A stretch of DNA of 64,000 bases from Nocardia brasiliensis (GTDB taxonomy: Bacteria > Actinomycetota > Actinomycetes > Mycobacteriales > Mycobacteriaceae), in contig NZ_CP046171.1 of NCBI RefSeq assembly GCF_011801125.1, forward strand, positions 1,054,001-1,118,000, written 5' to 3'. The notes beneath the pieces are model-generated. The model had not been told where the DNA came from. It worked only from the letters and a program-made list of their open reading frames with translations, and did no database searches. Below are positions 53,212 through 62,780 of the stretch, piece after piece. The translations under genes and the position numbers were made by a program. Numbering within the stretch: position 1 is the stretch's first letter; the number at the start of each line of letters is the position of its first letter.

Positions 53212-56200
53212 ATGAGTACTGTCCGGTTCCAGCGCCGTGCCCGCCGGGAGATGCCGCGTTCGCCCGGCGGTGAGGTGACGCTGCAGCCGCCACCCGAGAT
53301 CCCTCGGGTGACCCCGGGAAATCTGCTGATGAAGCTGATGCCCGTGGTGATGATCATCGGCATGGTGGGCATGATGGCGCTGCTGTTCACCCAGGGCGGC
53401 GGCATCGCGACGAACCCGATGAGCATGATGTTCCCGCTCATGATGATGTTCTCCATGGTCGGCATGTTCGCCGGGCAGGGCGGCGGCAAGGGGGCCAAGG
53501 CCGCCGAGGCGAACGAGGACCGCAAGGACTACCTGCGCTACCTCGACCAGGTGCGCCGCGACGTCGACGAGACCGCCAAACAGCAACGCGCCTCGGTCGA
53601 ATGGAGCCATCCCGAGCCCGGCCTGATCTGGATGCTCGCGGGCACCAGCCGGATGTGGGAGCGGCGCGCGGGCGACAAGGACTTCTGTCACGCGCGCATC
53701 GGCGTCGGCGGTCAGCGGCTGGCGACCCGGTTGGTCGCGCCGGAGACCGGTCCGGTCGAGGAGCTGGAGCCGATCGCGGCGGTCTCGCTGCGCCGCTTCG
53801 TGCGCGCCCACTCGACCGTGCCCGACCTGCCCACCGCGATCGCGGTCAAGGGCTTCGCGACCATCGCGCTGGACGGCGACCGCGGCGAGGCCAGGGACAT
53901 GACCCGCGCGATGCTGTTGCAGCTGGCCATGTTCCAGGCGCCGGACCAGGTGCTGTTCGCGATCGTCTGCGGGCCGGACACCGCCCGCGAATGGGAGTGG
54001 ACCAAGTGGCTTCCGCACACTCAGCACCCCGATGCCCAGGACGGCATCGGCACCCAGCGCATGTTCTACGGCTCGATCCGCGAGGCGATGGCCGGACTGC
54101 AACCGCTGCTGGGCAACCGGGTCCGCTACTCGCGTAACCAACCCGCCAACGCGAACATGGTGCACATCGTGATCGTGGTGGACGGCGGCCTGCTCGAGGC
54201 CGAGGAAGACCAGCTGCGCGAATCCGGCTACGAGGGCGTCACCATCATCGACCTGTGCGGCTACGCGCCGCGGCTGGCGGTCTCGCGCGGCATCAAGATG
54301 ATCGTGGAGAACGGCGAATGCGTCGGCCGCGGCGCGACCGGCAACCAGGAACGCTTCGCGCTGATCGACCGGATCAGCCCGCAGCAGGCACAGCAGGTGG
54401 CCCGCAGGCTCGCGCCGTACCGCGCGGCGACCCAGCGCAGCAGCGACGTGGAATCCGATGACTCCGAGGTGATCTCGACCTGGAGCCAGCTGATGGGCCT
54501 CGGCGACATCGGCACGTTCAACCCTGAGCACGCCTGGCGGCCGCGCTATGGCCGCGAGCGGCTGCGGGTGGCCTTCGGTGTCGGCGCCGACGGCCTGCCG
54601 GTCGAACTCGATATCAAGGAGGCCGCCGAGAACGGCATGGGCCCGCACGGCCTGTGCATCGGCGCCACCGGTTCCGGTAAGTCGGAGTTCCTGCGCACGC
54701 TGGTGCTCAGCCTGCTCGCCACGCACTCACCCGACCAGCTCAACCTGGTGCTCGTCGACTTCAAGGGTGGCGCGACCTTCCTCGGGCTCGACGGTGTGCC
54801 GCACGTCGCGGCCGTCATCACCAACCTCGAGGAAGAGGCCGACCTCGTCGACCGGATGAAGGACGCGCTGGCCGGTGAGATGAACCGCCGCCAGGAGGTG
54901 CTGCGCTCGGCGGGCAACTTCGCCAACGTCTCCGATTACGAGAAGGCCCGCGCGGCGGGCGCCGACCTCGATCCGCTGCCCGCGCTGTTCGTGGTGCTCG
55001 ACGAGTTCTCCGAACTGCTCACCCAGCACCCGGATTTCGCGGAACTGTTCGTGATGATCGGCCGGCTCGGCCGCTCGCTGCACGTGCACCTGCTGCTCGC
55101 CTCGCAGCGCCTCGAAGAGGGCAAGCTCAAGGGCCTGGAAAGTCACCTGTCCTACCGGATCGGCCTGAAGACCTTCTCCGCCAACGAATCCCGTCAGGTG
55201 CTCGGCGTGCCCGACGCCTACAACCTGCCGAACAATCCCGGTGGCGGCTACCTGAAGTCGGACTCCGGCGAGATCGTCCGGTTCCAGGCGTCCTATGTGT
55301 CCGGCGCCTACGTCGGCGGCGGCTCGCAGCGCGACATGAGCGTCGCCAACCAGTCCGGCGAGATCGACATCAAGGCCCGGCCGTTCACCGCGACACACGT
55401 CGGATTCCGTGCGGCGGACCGGGTTCCGCTGCCCGCCGAGCCGAGCCTCGAGCCGCTGGAGGGCGAGGACGGCGAGGAGATCTCCAACCTGAACATGCTC
55501 GTCTCCCGGATCCGCAACCACGGTCGTCCGGCGCACGAGATCTGGCTGCCGCCGCTGGACGAGGCGCCCACCCTCGATCAGCTCATCCCGCGCTCCGTTC
55601 TCACCGGCGAGTACGCCGCGGTCGCGACCCTGCGCGCGCCGATCGGCATCGTCGACCGCCCCTACGATCAGCGCCGCGATCCGATGCTCGTCGACCTGTC
55701 CGGGTCGCGCGGCAACGTGGCCATCGTCGGTGGTCCGCAGTCCGGTAAGTCGACCGCGCTGCGCACCATGATCATGGCGATGTCGTTGACGCACACCGCG
55801 GAACAGGTGCAGTTCTACTGCCTCGACTTCGGTGGCGGCACGTTGATGAGCCTGCAGGGCCTGCCGCACGTCGGTTCGGTGGCCAGCCGGTTGGACGAGG
55901 ATCAGGTGCGGCGCACGATCGCCGAGATGACCACCATCGTCCGGCAGCGCGAGGCCAGGTTCCGGCAGCTCGGCATCGAGTCGATGGTCGAGTTCCGCAG
56001 GCTGCGCGCGATGGACCCCGCGAGCAGCCCGGCCGCGACCGGCGCGCACGAGGATCCGTTCGGCGACGTGTTCCTGGTGGTCGACGGCTTCAGCTCGATC
56101 CGCCAGGATTTCGAGCTGCTCGAGCAGGTCATCATGAACCTCGCCGTGCAGGGCCTTTCCTACGGCGTGCACGTCATCATCGCGCTGAACCGGTGGGCCG

Positions 56201-57243
56201 AAGCCAGGCCCGCGCTCAAGGACCAGATCGGCACCAGAATCGAACTGCGCCTCGGTGATCCGATGGACTCCGACCTCGGCCGCAAGTTCGCCGCCATGGT
56301 GCCGCAGGGCAGGCCCGGTCGCGGTATGACCCCGGACTGCCTGCACATGCTGACCGGCCTGCCGCGCATCGACGGCAGCTCGGACCCGAACAGCCTCGGC
56401 CAGGCGGTCGCCGACGCGGTCGCCACCATCGCCCGGCTCACCCCGGGCCGGCCCGCGCCGCCGGTGCGGATGCTGCCCGAGCAGCTCTCCCGCGACCAGC
56501 TGCTCTACCTGGCGGGCGACTGGCCAACCCAGGTCGACCAGTCCGCGAAGTGCCTGCGAATTCCGATCGGTATCAACGAGTCCGAGCTCGCGCCGGTCTA
56601 CGCCGACTTCGCCGAGAGCCCGCACCTGCTCATCATCGGTGACACCGAGTCGGGCAAGACCACCCTGCTGCGCTCGCTCGTCGAGGGCATCTGCGCCTCG
56701 AACACGCCGAGCCAGGCGCGGATCATCATGGGTGACTACCGGCGCTCGATGCTCGGCCTGGTGCCCGAGGGCTACCTCGCCGGATACGGTTCCACCGCAC
56801 CGCAGTTCACCCAGAACATGACCGACCTCGCGGCCTACGTCAACAAGCGGACGCCGGGCTCGGACGTGACACCGCAGCAACTGCGCGAGCGGTCCTGGTG
56901 GAGCGGGCCCGAGCTGTTCGTGATCGTCGACGACTACGACCTGGTGGCCACGTCCGCGGGCAACCCGGTGCAGGCCCTGGTCGAGCACCTGCCGCACGCG
57001 CGCGACCTCGGCTTCCACCTGATCATCGCCCGGCGCTCGGGTGGCGCGAGCCGCGCCATGTACGAGGCCACGCTGGCCAGGCTGAAGGATCTCGGGTCGG
57101 CCGGTCTGATCATGAGCTGTCCCCGGGACGAGGGTGTGCTGATGGGCACCACCCGGCCGAGCATCATGCCGCCGGGCCGCGGCACATACGTCACGCGCCA
57201 GGGTGAGGGTCTGATCCAGACGGCCTGGATGCCGCAGTCCTGA
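53212..57243 (+). CDS. eccC: Type VII secretion ATPase EccC (locus 2, 1343 aa)
   Basis: The same layout as the locus 1 EccC: two Met-rich N-terminal membrane helices, then three FtsK/SpoIIIE ATPase domains with P-loop Lys490 (GATGSGKS), Lys846 (GGPQSGKS) and Lys1149 (GDTESGKT). Walker B regions are VVLDEF, VVDGFS and VIVDDYD. All three P-loops look canonical here. GAGGGGGAAC precedes the start. The stop TGA overlaps the next ATG by one base. Confidence 0.96.
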   Translation: MSTVRFQRRARREMPRSPGGEVTLQPPPEIPRVTPGNLLMKLMPVVMIIGMVGMMALLFTQGGGIATNPMSMMFPLMMMFSMVGMFAGQGGGKGAKAAEANEDRKDYLRYLDQVRRDVDETAKQQRASVEWSHPEPGLIWMLAGTSRMWERRAGDKDFCHARIGVGGQRLATRLVAPETGPVEELEPIAAVSLRRFVRAHSTVPDLPTAIAVKGFATIALDGDRGEARDMTRAMLLQLAMFQAPDQVLFAIVCGPDTAREWEWTKWLPHTQHPDAQDGIGTQRMFYGSIREAMAGLQPLLGNRVRYSRNQPANANMVHIVIVVDGGLLEAEEDQLRESGYEGVTIIDLCGYAPRLAVSRGIKMIVENGECVGRGATGNQERFALIDRISPQQAQQVARRLAPYRAATQRSSDVESDDSEVISTWSQLMGLGDIGTFNPEHAWRPRYGRERLRVAFGVGADGLPVELDIKEAAENGMGPHGLCIGATGSGKSEFLRTLVLSLLATHSPDQLNLVLVDFKGGATFLGLDGVPHVAAVITNLEEEADLVDRMKDALAGEMNRRQEVLRSAGNFANVSDYEKARAAGADLDPLPALFVVLDEFSELLTQHPDFAELFVMIGRLGRSLHVHLLLASQRLEEGKLKGLESHLSYRIGLKTFSANESRQVLGVPDAYNLPNNPGGGYLKSDSGEIVRFQASYVSGAYVGGGSQRDMSVANQSGEIDIKARPFTATHVGFRAADRVPLPAEPSLEPLEGEDGEEISNLNMLVSRIRNHGRPAHEIWLPPLDEAPTLDQLIPRSVLTGEYAAVATLRAPIGIVDRPYDQRRDPMLVDLSGSRGNVAIVGGPQSGKSTALRTMIMAMSLTHTAEQVQFYCLDFGGGTLMSLQGLPHVGSVASRLDEDQVRRTIAEMTTIVRQREARFRQLGIESMVEFRRLRAMDPASSPAATGAHEDPFGDVFLVVDGFSSIRQDFELLEQVIMNLAVQGLSYGVHVIIALNRWAEARPALKDQIGTRIELRLGDPMDSDLGRKFAAMVPQGRPGRGMTPDCLHMLTGLPRIDGSSDPNSLGQAVADAVATIARLTPGRPAPPVRMLPEQLSRDQLLYLAGDWPTQVDQSAKCLRIPIGINESELAPVYADFAESPHLLIIGDTESGKTTLLRSLVEGICASNTPSQARIIMGDYRRSMLGLVPEGYLAGYGSTAPQFTQNMTDLAAYVNKRTPGSDVTPQQLRERSWWSGPELFVIVDDYDLVATSAGNPVQALVEHLPHARDLGFHLIIARRSGGASRAMYEATLARLKDLGSAGLIMSCPRDEGVLMGTTRPSIMPPGRGTYVTRQGEGLIQTAWMPQS

Positions 57244-58685
57244 TGTCCGCCGTCGAGCTGGTGGTCACCGAGACGCGCGTGTGGGCGCGCAGTGCGACCA
57301 CCCACTGGGACGGGCCGCCCTCGATCGTGCTGGGCAGCAACGGGTTCGATCTCGTGGTCGGGGAGTCACTGAACCCGCCGACCCAGGTGAGTTCGGTCGT
57401 GCAGCACGTCTCGGCCGATGCGATCGCCCTGCTGCCGCGCATCCCGTCGGTCGCCGACGGTTTGACCGCGGTCATCGGCACGGCCCTGGAGCACCTGCGC
57501 GTCACCGCCCCGTGCGACCGGATCACCGTCATCTGCCCGACCGAGTGGGGTGCGGCGCGCCGGGCCGTGCTCGACCAGGCGGCCCGCCGCTGGACCGGCG
57601 AGATGCGCTTCGAGGAGCTGGCGGTGCGGGCCGTCGCGGTGGACGAGGGAACCAGTCACAGCCGCCGCACGCTGGTGCTGGAATTCGGCGCGCTCACCAC
57701 CACGGCCGCGACGGTGCTGCGTGACCATCAGGGCGTGCGGCTCGAATCCTGTGCGCACGAGCCGGATCTCGCGCTCGCCGAGGTGCTGCCGGAGTCGCCG
57801 GGCTTCGATGCGCTGTGCGCGCTGATCGGCCGGTTGCTCGACGGTCAGCAGGTCGACTTGGCGCAGGTTGTCGGTCTGACCGAGCCTGCCGAATTCGAGG
57901 TGCTCCGTGCGGCGGTGCGGCGCGGTTGCGGGCCGGAGGTGGAACTCCGGTCGGTCGCCGGGGCCGATCTCATCCGCGGCAAACAGACCGAGCCGATTCC
58001 GGTACCCGAACCGGCACCCGTTGGGCCGCCGCCGGATTGGATGCAACCGCTACGCGAGCGTGCGGCCGCCCAGCAGCCGCGGCGCCGGGGCACCGCCTAT
58101 GTGGCGGTCGCGGTCGCCGCGGTGGTCGTGGTAGCCGCCGCCGTTGTCGGCGGGGTGCTGCTGCTGAACCGTGCCGCGGACGCGCCCGTCGCCGCGCCGA
58201 CGACCGCGCCGACGACGAGCCGCCAGGTCGCGGCACCGCCGTCGCCGGTCGACGCCGAACCGGAGGTGTTCGGTCGCGTGCGATTCCAGGTGCCCGACGG
58301 CTGGCGGCTCACCACCCCACCCGACGCCAACGGCCGGGCGCGGGTGGAACTTTCGCCCGAGGACGGCGCGCGCATGCGCATCATCGTGGCGCAGACCCAG
58401 GTCGCCGTCGGCGCCGGCTACGAGCAGGTCGCGGCGAACCTGGAAGCACAGATCGGTCAGCGCCCGGCGGGCGTGCTCACCGACCTGAAGCGAGATGTCG
58501 TTTTCGGCGGTCGTTCCGGTCTCGCCTACCGCGAGCGCCCCGGCGACGGCTCAACCGTCGTGTGGCATGTATTGCTGGAGTACGGGATCCAACTCAGCAT
58601 CGGCTGCCAATACGTCGGCGACAGTTGGCCGACACTGTCCGCCACCTGCGACCGGTTCGGCGGCTCGGTACGAGTGGTCCCGTAG
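57243..58685 (+). CDS. Type VII secretion-associated protein, TIGR03931/Rv3446c-like (480 aa)
   Basis: The start shares its A with the last base of the eccC stop, so the two are translationally coupled. An N-terminal actin-like or Rossmann-like domain (about residues 1-235) is followed by a Pro-rich linker, one membrane segment (about 285-308) and a C-terminal domain with RVRFQVPDGWRLTTP that marks the TIGR03931 family. In M. tuberculosis the equivalent gene (Rv3446c) is next to eccC4, which supports calling this locus ESX-4-like. Confidence 0.82.
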   Translation: MSAVELVVTETRVWARSATTHWDGPPSIVLGSNGFDLVVGESLNPPTQVSSVVQHVSADAIALLPRIPSVADGLTAVIGTALEHLRVTAPCDRITVICPTEWGAARRAVLDQAARRWTGEMRFEELAVRAVAVDEGTSHSRRTLVLEFGALTTTAATVLRDHQGVRLESCAHEPDLALAEVLPESPGFDALCALIGRLLDGQQVDLAQVVGLTEPAEFEVLRAAVRRGCGPEVELRSVAGADLIRGKQTEPIPVPEPAPVGPPPDWMQPLRERAAAQQPRRRGTAYVAVAVAAVVVVAAAVVGGVLLLNRAADAPVAAPTTAPTTSRQVAAPPSPVDAEPEVFGRVRFQVPDGWRLTTPPDANGRARVELSPEDGARMRIIVAQTQVAVGAGYEQVAANLEAQIGQRPAGVLTDLKRDVVFGGRSGLAYRERPGDGSTVVWHVLLEYGIQLSIGCQYVGDSWPTLSATCDRFGGSVRVVP

Positions 58686-58690
58686 GAGGC

Positions 58691-58801
58691 TCACCTCGTT
58701 GCGCCGAATCCTTGTGGGGCGGTGAGCTGCCACGCGATCACTGCCACTGCGGCCGCGGCGGTCAGGACGCCGATGGTGATCATGCTGATCGGCTTGAACA
58801 T
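58691..58801 (-). CDS. Possible 36-residue single-span membrane peptide
   Basis: ATG at 58801 opens MFKPISMITIGVLTAAAAVA followed by VIAWQLTAPQ, a plausible single membrane helix. It lies after the terminator hairpin of the WXG100 pair, with no clear ribosome binding site or family, so it may be chance. Confidence 0.3.
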   Translation of the reverse strand: MFKPISMITIGVLTAAAAVAVIAWQLTAPQGFGATR

Positions 58802-58841
58802 AATTCGGGCCCCCGGCAGGTGAATGCCGGGGGCCCGAATT
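58802..58841 (-). terminator. Perfect 17-bp hairpin terminator after the locus 2 WXG100 pair
   Basis: Arms AATTCGGGCCCCCGGCA and TGCCGGGGGCCCGAATT with loop GGTGAA begin 16 bp after the WXG100 stop (58857, minus strand). Confidence 0.85.
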
Positions 58842-58856
58842 GCCGAGACGGGTTTC

Positions 58857-59159
58857 TCAGAAGAGTCCCGCAAGGGTGGTGTCGGTGGTCTGCAGGTCCG
58901 TGTTGCCCTGGTCGACGAGGCGACCCGCGGTCTCCAGCGTGGTGTTCAGCTGGGTGACGTTGGTGTTCCACTGGGCCTGGAGGGAGGCGAAGGCGTCGTT
59001 CGCGTCACCCTTCCAGTAGTTGGTCACGAAGTCGGTGACCTGCTTGTGGAAGTCCTCGAGCATGGACATGACGTTCCGTGCTTCGGTGACGATCGACTGT
59101 GCGCCGGCCGAGACCTCACCGAAATTGGAGGCAATGGTTCCGGGGTTGTTGACAGCCAT
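58857..59159 (-). CDS. WXG100 family protein (100 aa, locus 2)
   Basis: The product is 100 residues, helical hairpin with WKG (Trp49-Gly51) at the turn. ATG with AGGAGCTCC upstream. No YxxxD/E at the C-terminus. In M. tuberculosis ESX-4 the equivalent pair is esxT/esxU. It lies 36 bp downstream of the partner gene and ends just before a strong hairpin. Confidence 0.9.
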   Translation of the reverse strand: MAVNNPGTIASNFGEVSAGAQSIVTEARNVMSMLEDFHKQVTDFVTNYWKGDANDAFASLQAQWNTNVTQLNTTLETAGRLVDQGNTDLQTTDTTLAGLF

Positions 59160-59195
59160 CTGGAGCTCCTTATCGTCTGATGGTCTGGTTATCGA

Positions 59196-59513
59196 TCAGG
59201 GAAGGTCCAGGCTGGAAGCCTGCGCCGCAACCTGCTGGGCGAACTGCTGATCCTGGTCGGCAAACTTGGTGCCCGCGTGGGCCAGCTTGTCGGAGGTCTG
59301 GTCCAGCTGGTCGTTCAGCTTCTTCGCCTGCGCGAAGTAGTTGTCCATCAGCGTGTCGAACGCGCCGCGCGCCGCGCCGCTCCACGTCGCCGTGGTGGCA
59401 TCCGACTTCGCGTTCAGTGCCGTGATCGAGGCCTGCAGATCGCTGTGCCGCTGACGGCAGTTCTCCGTGAACTTCCGGATCGCTTCCTCGCTCGCTTCGA
59501 GCTGTCCTGCCAT
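59196..59513 (-). CDS. WXG100 family protein (105 aa, locus 2)
   Basis: Helical hairpin with WSG (Trp44-Gly46). The ATG follows AAAGGAG. It is the first gene of the minus-strand WXG100 operon, with a candidate ECF promoter about 65-90 bp upstream. It probably dimerises with the product of 58857-59159 for export through the locus 2 channel. Confidence 0.9.
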   Translation of the reverse strand: MAGQLEASEEAIRKFTENCRQRHSDLQASITALNAKSDATTATWSGAARGAFDTLMDNYFAQAKKLNDQLDQTSDKLAHAGTKFADQDQQFAQQVAAQASSLDLP

Positions 59514-59929
59514 TTCGGCTCCTTTCGGTTCCCGTCTCGGCCAACGGCGGACGCCCTGGTTGGCCTGTACATCTGATTGGACGCGGTTAGGTGCTGATCG
59601 GTTCCATCTCGACTCGAGAAAGTTTCGGGACGGCTCCCATGATCAGTTCCTGCGTCGTGGACCAGTACTTTCGTGTGTTCAAGCCCCAGTGGGTCGCTCT
59701 ACAGACACGGCCGATCACATGCCGCCAGCGCTCGGCTCCCCTCCTTCCCCCTGCTCGCTGTGTGTTGATCGGCGAGTGGGCTGGCTGGGTACACCTTACC
59801 GAACCCATATGACTACCGCTACCAGCAGAGCAAACCGCTTCGAAAGCGAAAATTGTGGCCGTGTACTGCGGATATCCGCAGTCGGAAATTTATCGGCGCC
59901 GCGGTGTCGCGGAATTACGCGGCGGTTGT
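59514..59929. other. 416-bp gap between the WXG100 pair and the kinase gene
   Basis: It holds the leader and candidate ECF promoter of the WXG100 operon (59579-59605). The rest is AT-richer than surrounding coding DNA and shows no convincing gene. Confidence 0.5.
59579..59605 (-). promoter_or_regulatory. Candidate ECF-type (SigM-like) promoter of the locus 2 WXG100 pair
   Basis: On the minus strand GGAAC (59605-59601) and CGTCC (59583-59579) are spaced 17 bases apart, close to the GGAAC-N16-18-CGTCR pattern of actinobacterial ECF promoters. M. tuberculosis SigM is known to raise expression of ESX-4 esx genes. Confidence 0.5.
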
Positions 59930-61474
59930 TTACTTCACGCGATTACGGAGTAAGGGAACGAGCTTGTCGAGCAGTGTCCGCTCCGAGTCCGCGGTCCAAC
60001 TCCGCATCGCGGCGACCGCGGCGGGATCGTCCAGCACGATGACGGTGGCCTTGGTACCGGCCACCTGGTACGGCAGCCCGCGCAGGCCGCCGTTGCCCGC
60101 CTCCTCGTCGCTGCGCACCGCGAGCACATAGCTGTCGGGGCCGACCTCCAGCGGGGTGCTGGTGGTCAGCGCGCGCGGCGAGGCCTCCTCGCCCTGCTTC
60201 GCGTAATTGAAGTTGTAGACGAACCCGAGATCCTCGAGGAACTTGGTCGCCGGGGTACCGCCGAGGAAGGTCGCGATCTGCTTGGTTCGCGGCACATCCA
60301 CCATGGTGATGACCTTGCCGCGAAATCCCGGATTGTCGGCGCGCGCCTGCTCGATCGAACTCGCGCCGCTCGCGATCACCGTCGAGGGTGTCGTCGTCGG
60401 CGTATCGGTGGTGTCGCTGCCGCCGCTGATGGCCCAGATACCGAAGCCCGCGGCGAGCGTGACGACGACCGCGCCGATCTCCACGGCGAGGAGCCTGCGC
60501 CTGCGGCGCTTCGGCGCCGCGGGCGCCTGCCCCTGCGGGACGGGGCGCATCGTCCGCGGATCGGTGGGCGGGTGCGGGTCGACGACCTGGACGGGATAGG
60601 TGGGGGAGGTGTTGGTCGCGCCGGGGTTGTAGCCGGGCACAAGGGCATTGGCCGCCGCGTCGGTGAGTTCGCGGCAGGAGTTGAAGCGCTCTGCGGGGTT
60701 CTTGGCCAGGGCTCGGGCGAAGACCTGGTCGATCGCGGGCGGCAGGCCCGGATTGACGGCGGTCGCCGCGGGCGGCGGCTCGTGTAGATGGCCCATCATG
60801 ACCAGCGCGGGCTGGGTGGCGGGGTAGGGGTTGCGGCCGGTGAGCAGCTTGAAGAACGAGCAGGCCAGGCTGTAGATGTCGGCGTGGTGATCGAGTCGGT
60901 CGCCGGTGAGCTGCTCGGGCGGGGCGTAGGCGATGGTCGCGACGAAGCTGCCGGTCTGGGTGAGTTCGGTGGTGTCGTCGTTGGACTTGGCCACGCCGAA
61001 ATCGGTGAGCAGCACCCGTTCTTCGTCCCCGTCGGCGGCCGAGAGCAGGAAGTTGGCCGGCTTGATGTCGCGGTGCAGCAGCCCTCTGCGGTGCGCGTAG
61101 TCCAGGCCCTTGCCGACCTCGGTGGTGATCCGCAGCGCCCGTAGCGGATTCATCGCGTGCGGGTCGCGCGCGATCTCGGCGGAGGCGTCGATGCCGTCGA
61201 CGTACTGCATGGCAATCCACAGCTGGCCGTGCTCCTCGCCGCGGTTGTACACCGAGACGATATTCGGATGATCAAGGCCGGCAGCGAGATTCGCCTCGCG
61301 CTCGAAGCGGGCCCGGAACTCGTGGTCGCGGCTGAGCTCGGGGCTGAGTACCTTGAGCGCGTCCATGCGCGGGAGGCTGGGGTGTTTGGCGAGATAGACC
61401 GTGCCCATACCGCCGGCTCCGAGTACCCGATCGATGCGGTACCCGCCCACGATGGTGCCGGGGCTCATCGCCAT
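59930..61474 (-). CDS. Transmembrane serine/threonine protein kinase (514 aa)
   Basis: Hanks-type kinase domain at about residues 10-275: GAGGMG loop (20-25), Lys41, HRDIKPAN with Asp136, DFG with Asp158, and APPEQ. A Pro-rich linker and RRRRR precede one membrane helix (328-350). The extracytoplasmic domain of about 160 residues shows no PASTA repeats and is of unknown type. The gene lies next to the locus 2 ESX genes, on the same strand as the following lipoprotein genes (77-bp gap). Confidence 0.93.
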   Translation of the reverse strand: MAMSPGTIVGGYRIDRVLGAGGMGTVYLAKHPSLPRMDALKVLSPELSRDHEFRARFEREANLAAGLDHPNIVSVYNRGEEHGQLWIAMQYVDGIDASAEIARDPHAMNPLRALRITTEVGKGLDYAHRRGLLHRDIKPANFLLSAADGDEERVLLTDFGVAKSNDDTTELTQTGSFVATIAYAPPEQLTGDRLDHHADIYSLACSFFKLLTGRNPYPATQPALVMMGHLHEPPPAATAVNPGLPPAIDQVFARALAKNPAERFNSCRELTDAAANALVPGYNPGATNTSPTYPVQVVDPHPPTDPRTMRPVPQGQAPAAPKRRRRRLLAVEIGAVVVTLAAGFGIWAISGGSDTTDTPTTTPSTVIASGASSIEQARADNPGFRGKVITMVDVPRTKQIATFLGGTPATKFLEDLGFVYNFNYAKQGEEASPRALTTSTPLEVGPDSYVLAVRSDEEAGNGGLRGLPYQVAGTKATVIVLDDPAAVAAMRSWTADSERTLLDKLVPLLRNRVK

Positions 61475-61550
61475 AGTCCACTATCTCCTGACTCGGTCTT
61501 TCCCACGCAGCAGCATACTGGACTGCTCGAACTCGCCGCGGTGCGCTGCA

Positions 61551-62780
61551 TTAGCGGCTGTTCGCGAAAATGGAGTATTGCGCGGCCGCGCGTTGCTGGG
61601 CGTCGGCGAGTTGATTGGCCGCGACGAAACCGACGTATTCTCGATACGCGACAATGCAGGTGAATCGTTTGTTGCCGCTCAGGCTGGATTTGTTTTCCAC
61701 GCAGGCCGAGTCGGGCAGATTGGCGGGCGGTTCGGCATTCGCGGCGGAGGGGGTCGGGGTGATCCGGTCCGCGACCACCTTTCGTGCCGTGTCGGCGTCC
61801 GGGGTGTGCACCACCAGCGTCCCCGCCGACAGTGCGAAACGGTCCGCCCGCATCTCGGTGAAGCGCTTGCTCGCGTAATCGCGATCGCGCGCCGAGTGCA
61901 GCACGCCGCGCGGGCCGAACAGGGCATAGCTGTCGTCGAAGCTGGGCCGCTTGGTCTTGTCCGGATTCAGCGCGCGGCTGAGCAGATGATCCGGATCCCA
62001 CGGCAATTCGAGCAGCTGCTCCTCCGAGAGCACCGGGAGCTGGTCCAGCAGTGTGAGCTGGGTGCGGTAGGCCTTCTCGGCCAGCGCGACGAGCTCGTCG
62101 AGCACGGGCGCGGGCGTCGAGACCAGAAAACCGATCACATAGGGCCCGTGCGCCATGGTGGTGCGCAGAAATGGTGAATCGGGTCGCCAATGGGCATGCG
62201 CGTCAGCGTATTTCGGCAGGCGCACCGGCTGGTTCTGCTCCCGGTAGGCGCCGAAATCGGCGTCGTAGAACTCGGTCGCCGCGGTTTTCGCCCGCTCGGC
62301 GTCCGGGAACTGCATCACGATGGTGCTGACCGTGGTCGAGTTGGGCTGGCGCTTGGTCGGCCACGACGAGGTGAAGTTGGTGGTGTTGTTGTCCGAGCCG
62401 TTGGACTTGTACCCGTAGATCATCTTGTTGCGCTTGGCGATCGGCTCCAGGTCCGCGGGCCGCCCCAGCTCATCGGGCATGACGCCGCTGGAGATGCTCC
62501 AGGACAGCGCGCCGTATTTCATCCCGGGATCGATGTCGTAGGCGGTGGCGACATAGTCGGCCAGCCGCATCGCGGCGACCTCACGCATTTCGTAGAAGGT
62601 CGGTCGATAATCGTCGTCGTGCGCGTTCAACGGCTCGGTCGGGTAATTACCGACATCGAGTTTCCGAATGTCTATCTCGCCGGGTTGTGCCGTGCCGGAC
62701 ACGGTCGACCCGCAGGCCGCAAGCAGTAGCGTCGCGCAGCAGGCGAGGGCGGCGGTGCGGACGGTGCGCAGGGAATTCAT
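61551..62780 (-). CDS. Lipoprotein, DUF7373-like (409 aa)
   Basis: ATG at 62780. Signal peptide with lipobox LLLAAC (acceptor Cys about residue 23) then GSTVSGTAQ. The mature part has the pattern seen in Nocardia lipoproteins of DUF7373 type: LDVGNYPTEPL, TVVMQF/TIVMQFPDAERA, a Trp-containing RAHWR-like segment and a C-terminal FVAANQLADAQQRAAAQY. The upstream gene is a paralogue whose stop overlaps this start by four bases. Function unknown; extracytoplasmic. Confidence 0.75.
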   Translation of the reverse strand: MNSLRTVRTAALACCATLLLAACGSTVSGTAQPGEIDIRKLDVGNYPTEPLNAHDDDYRPTFYEMREVAAMRLADYVATAYDIDPGMKYGALSWSISSGVMPDELGRPADLEPIAKRNKMIYGYKSNGSDNNTTNFTSSWPTKRQPNSTTVSTIVMQFPDAERAKTAATEFYDADFGAYREQNQPVRLPKYADAHAHWRPDSPFLRTTMAHGPYVIGFLVSTPAPVLDELVALAEKAYRTQLTLLDQLPVLSEEQLLELPWDPDHLLSRALNPDKTKRPSFDDSYALFGPRGVLHSARDRDYASKRFTEMRADRFALSAGTLVVHTPDADTARKVVADRITPTPSAANAEPPANLPDSACVENKSSLSGNKRFTCIVAYREYVGFVAANQLADAQQRAAAQYSIFANSR

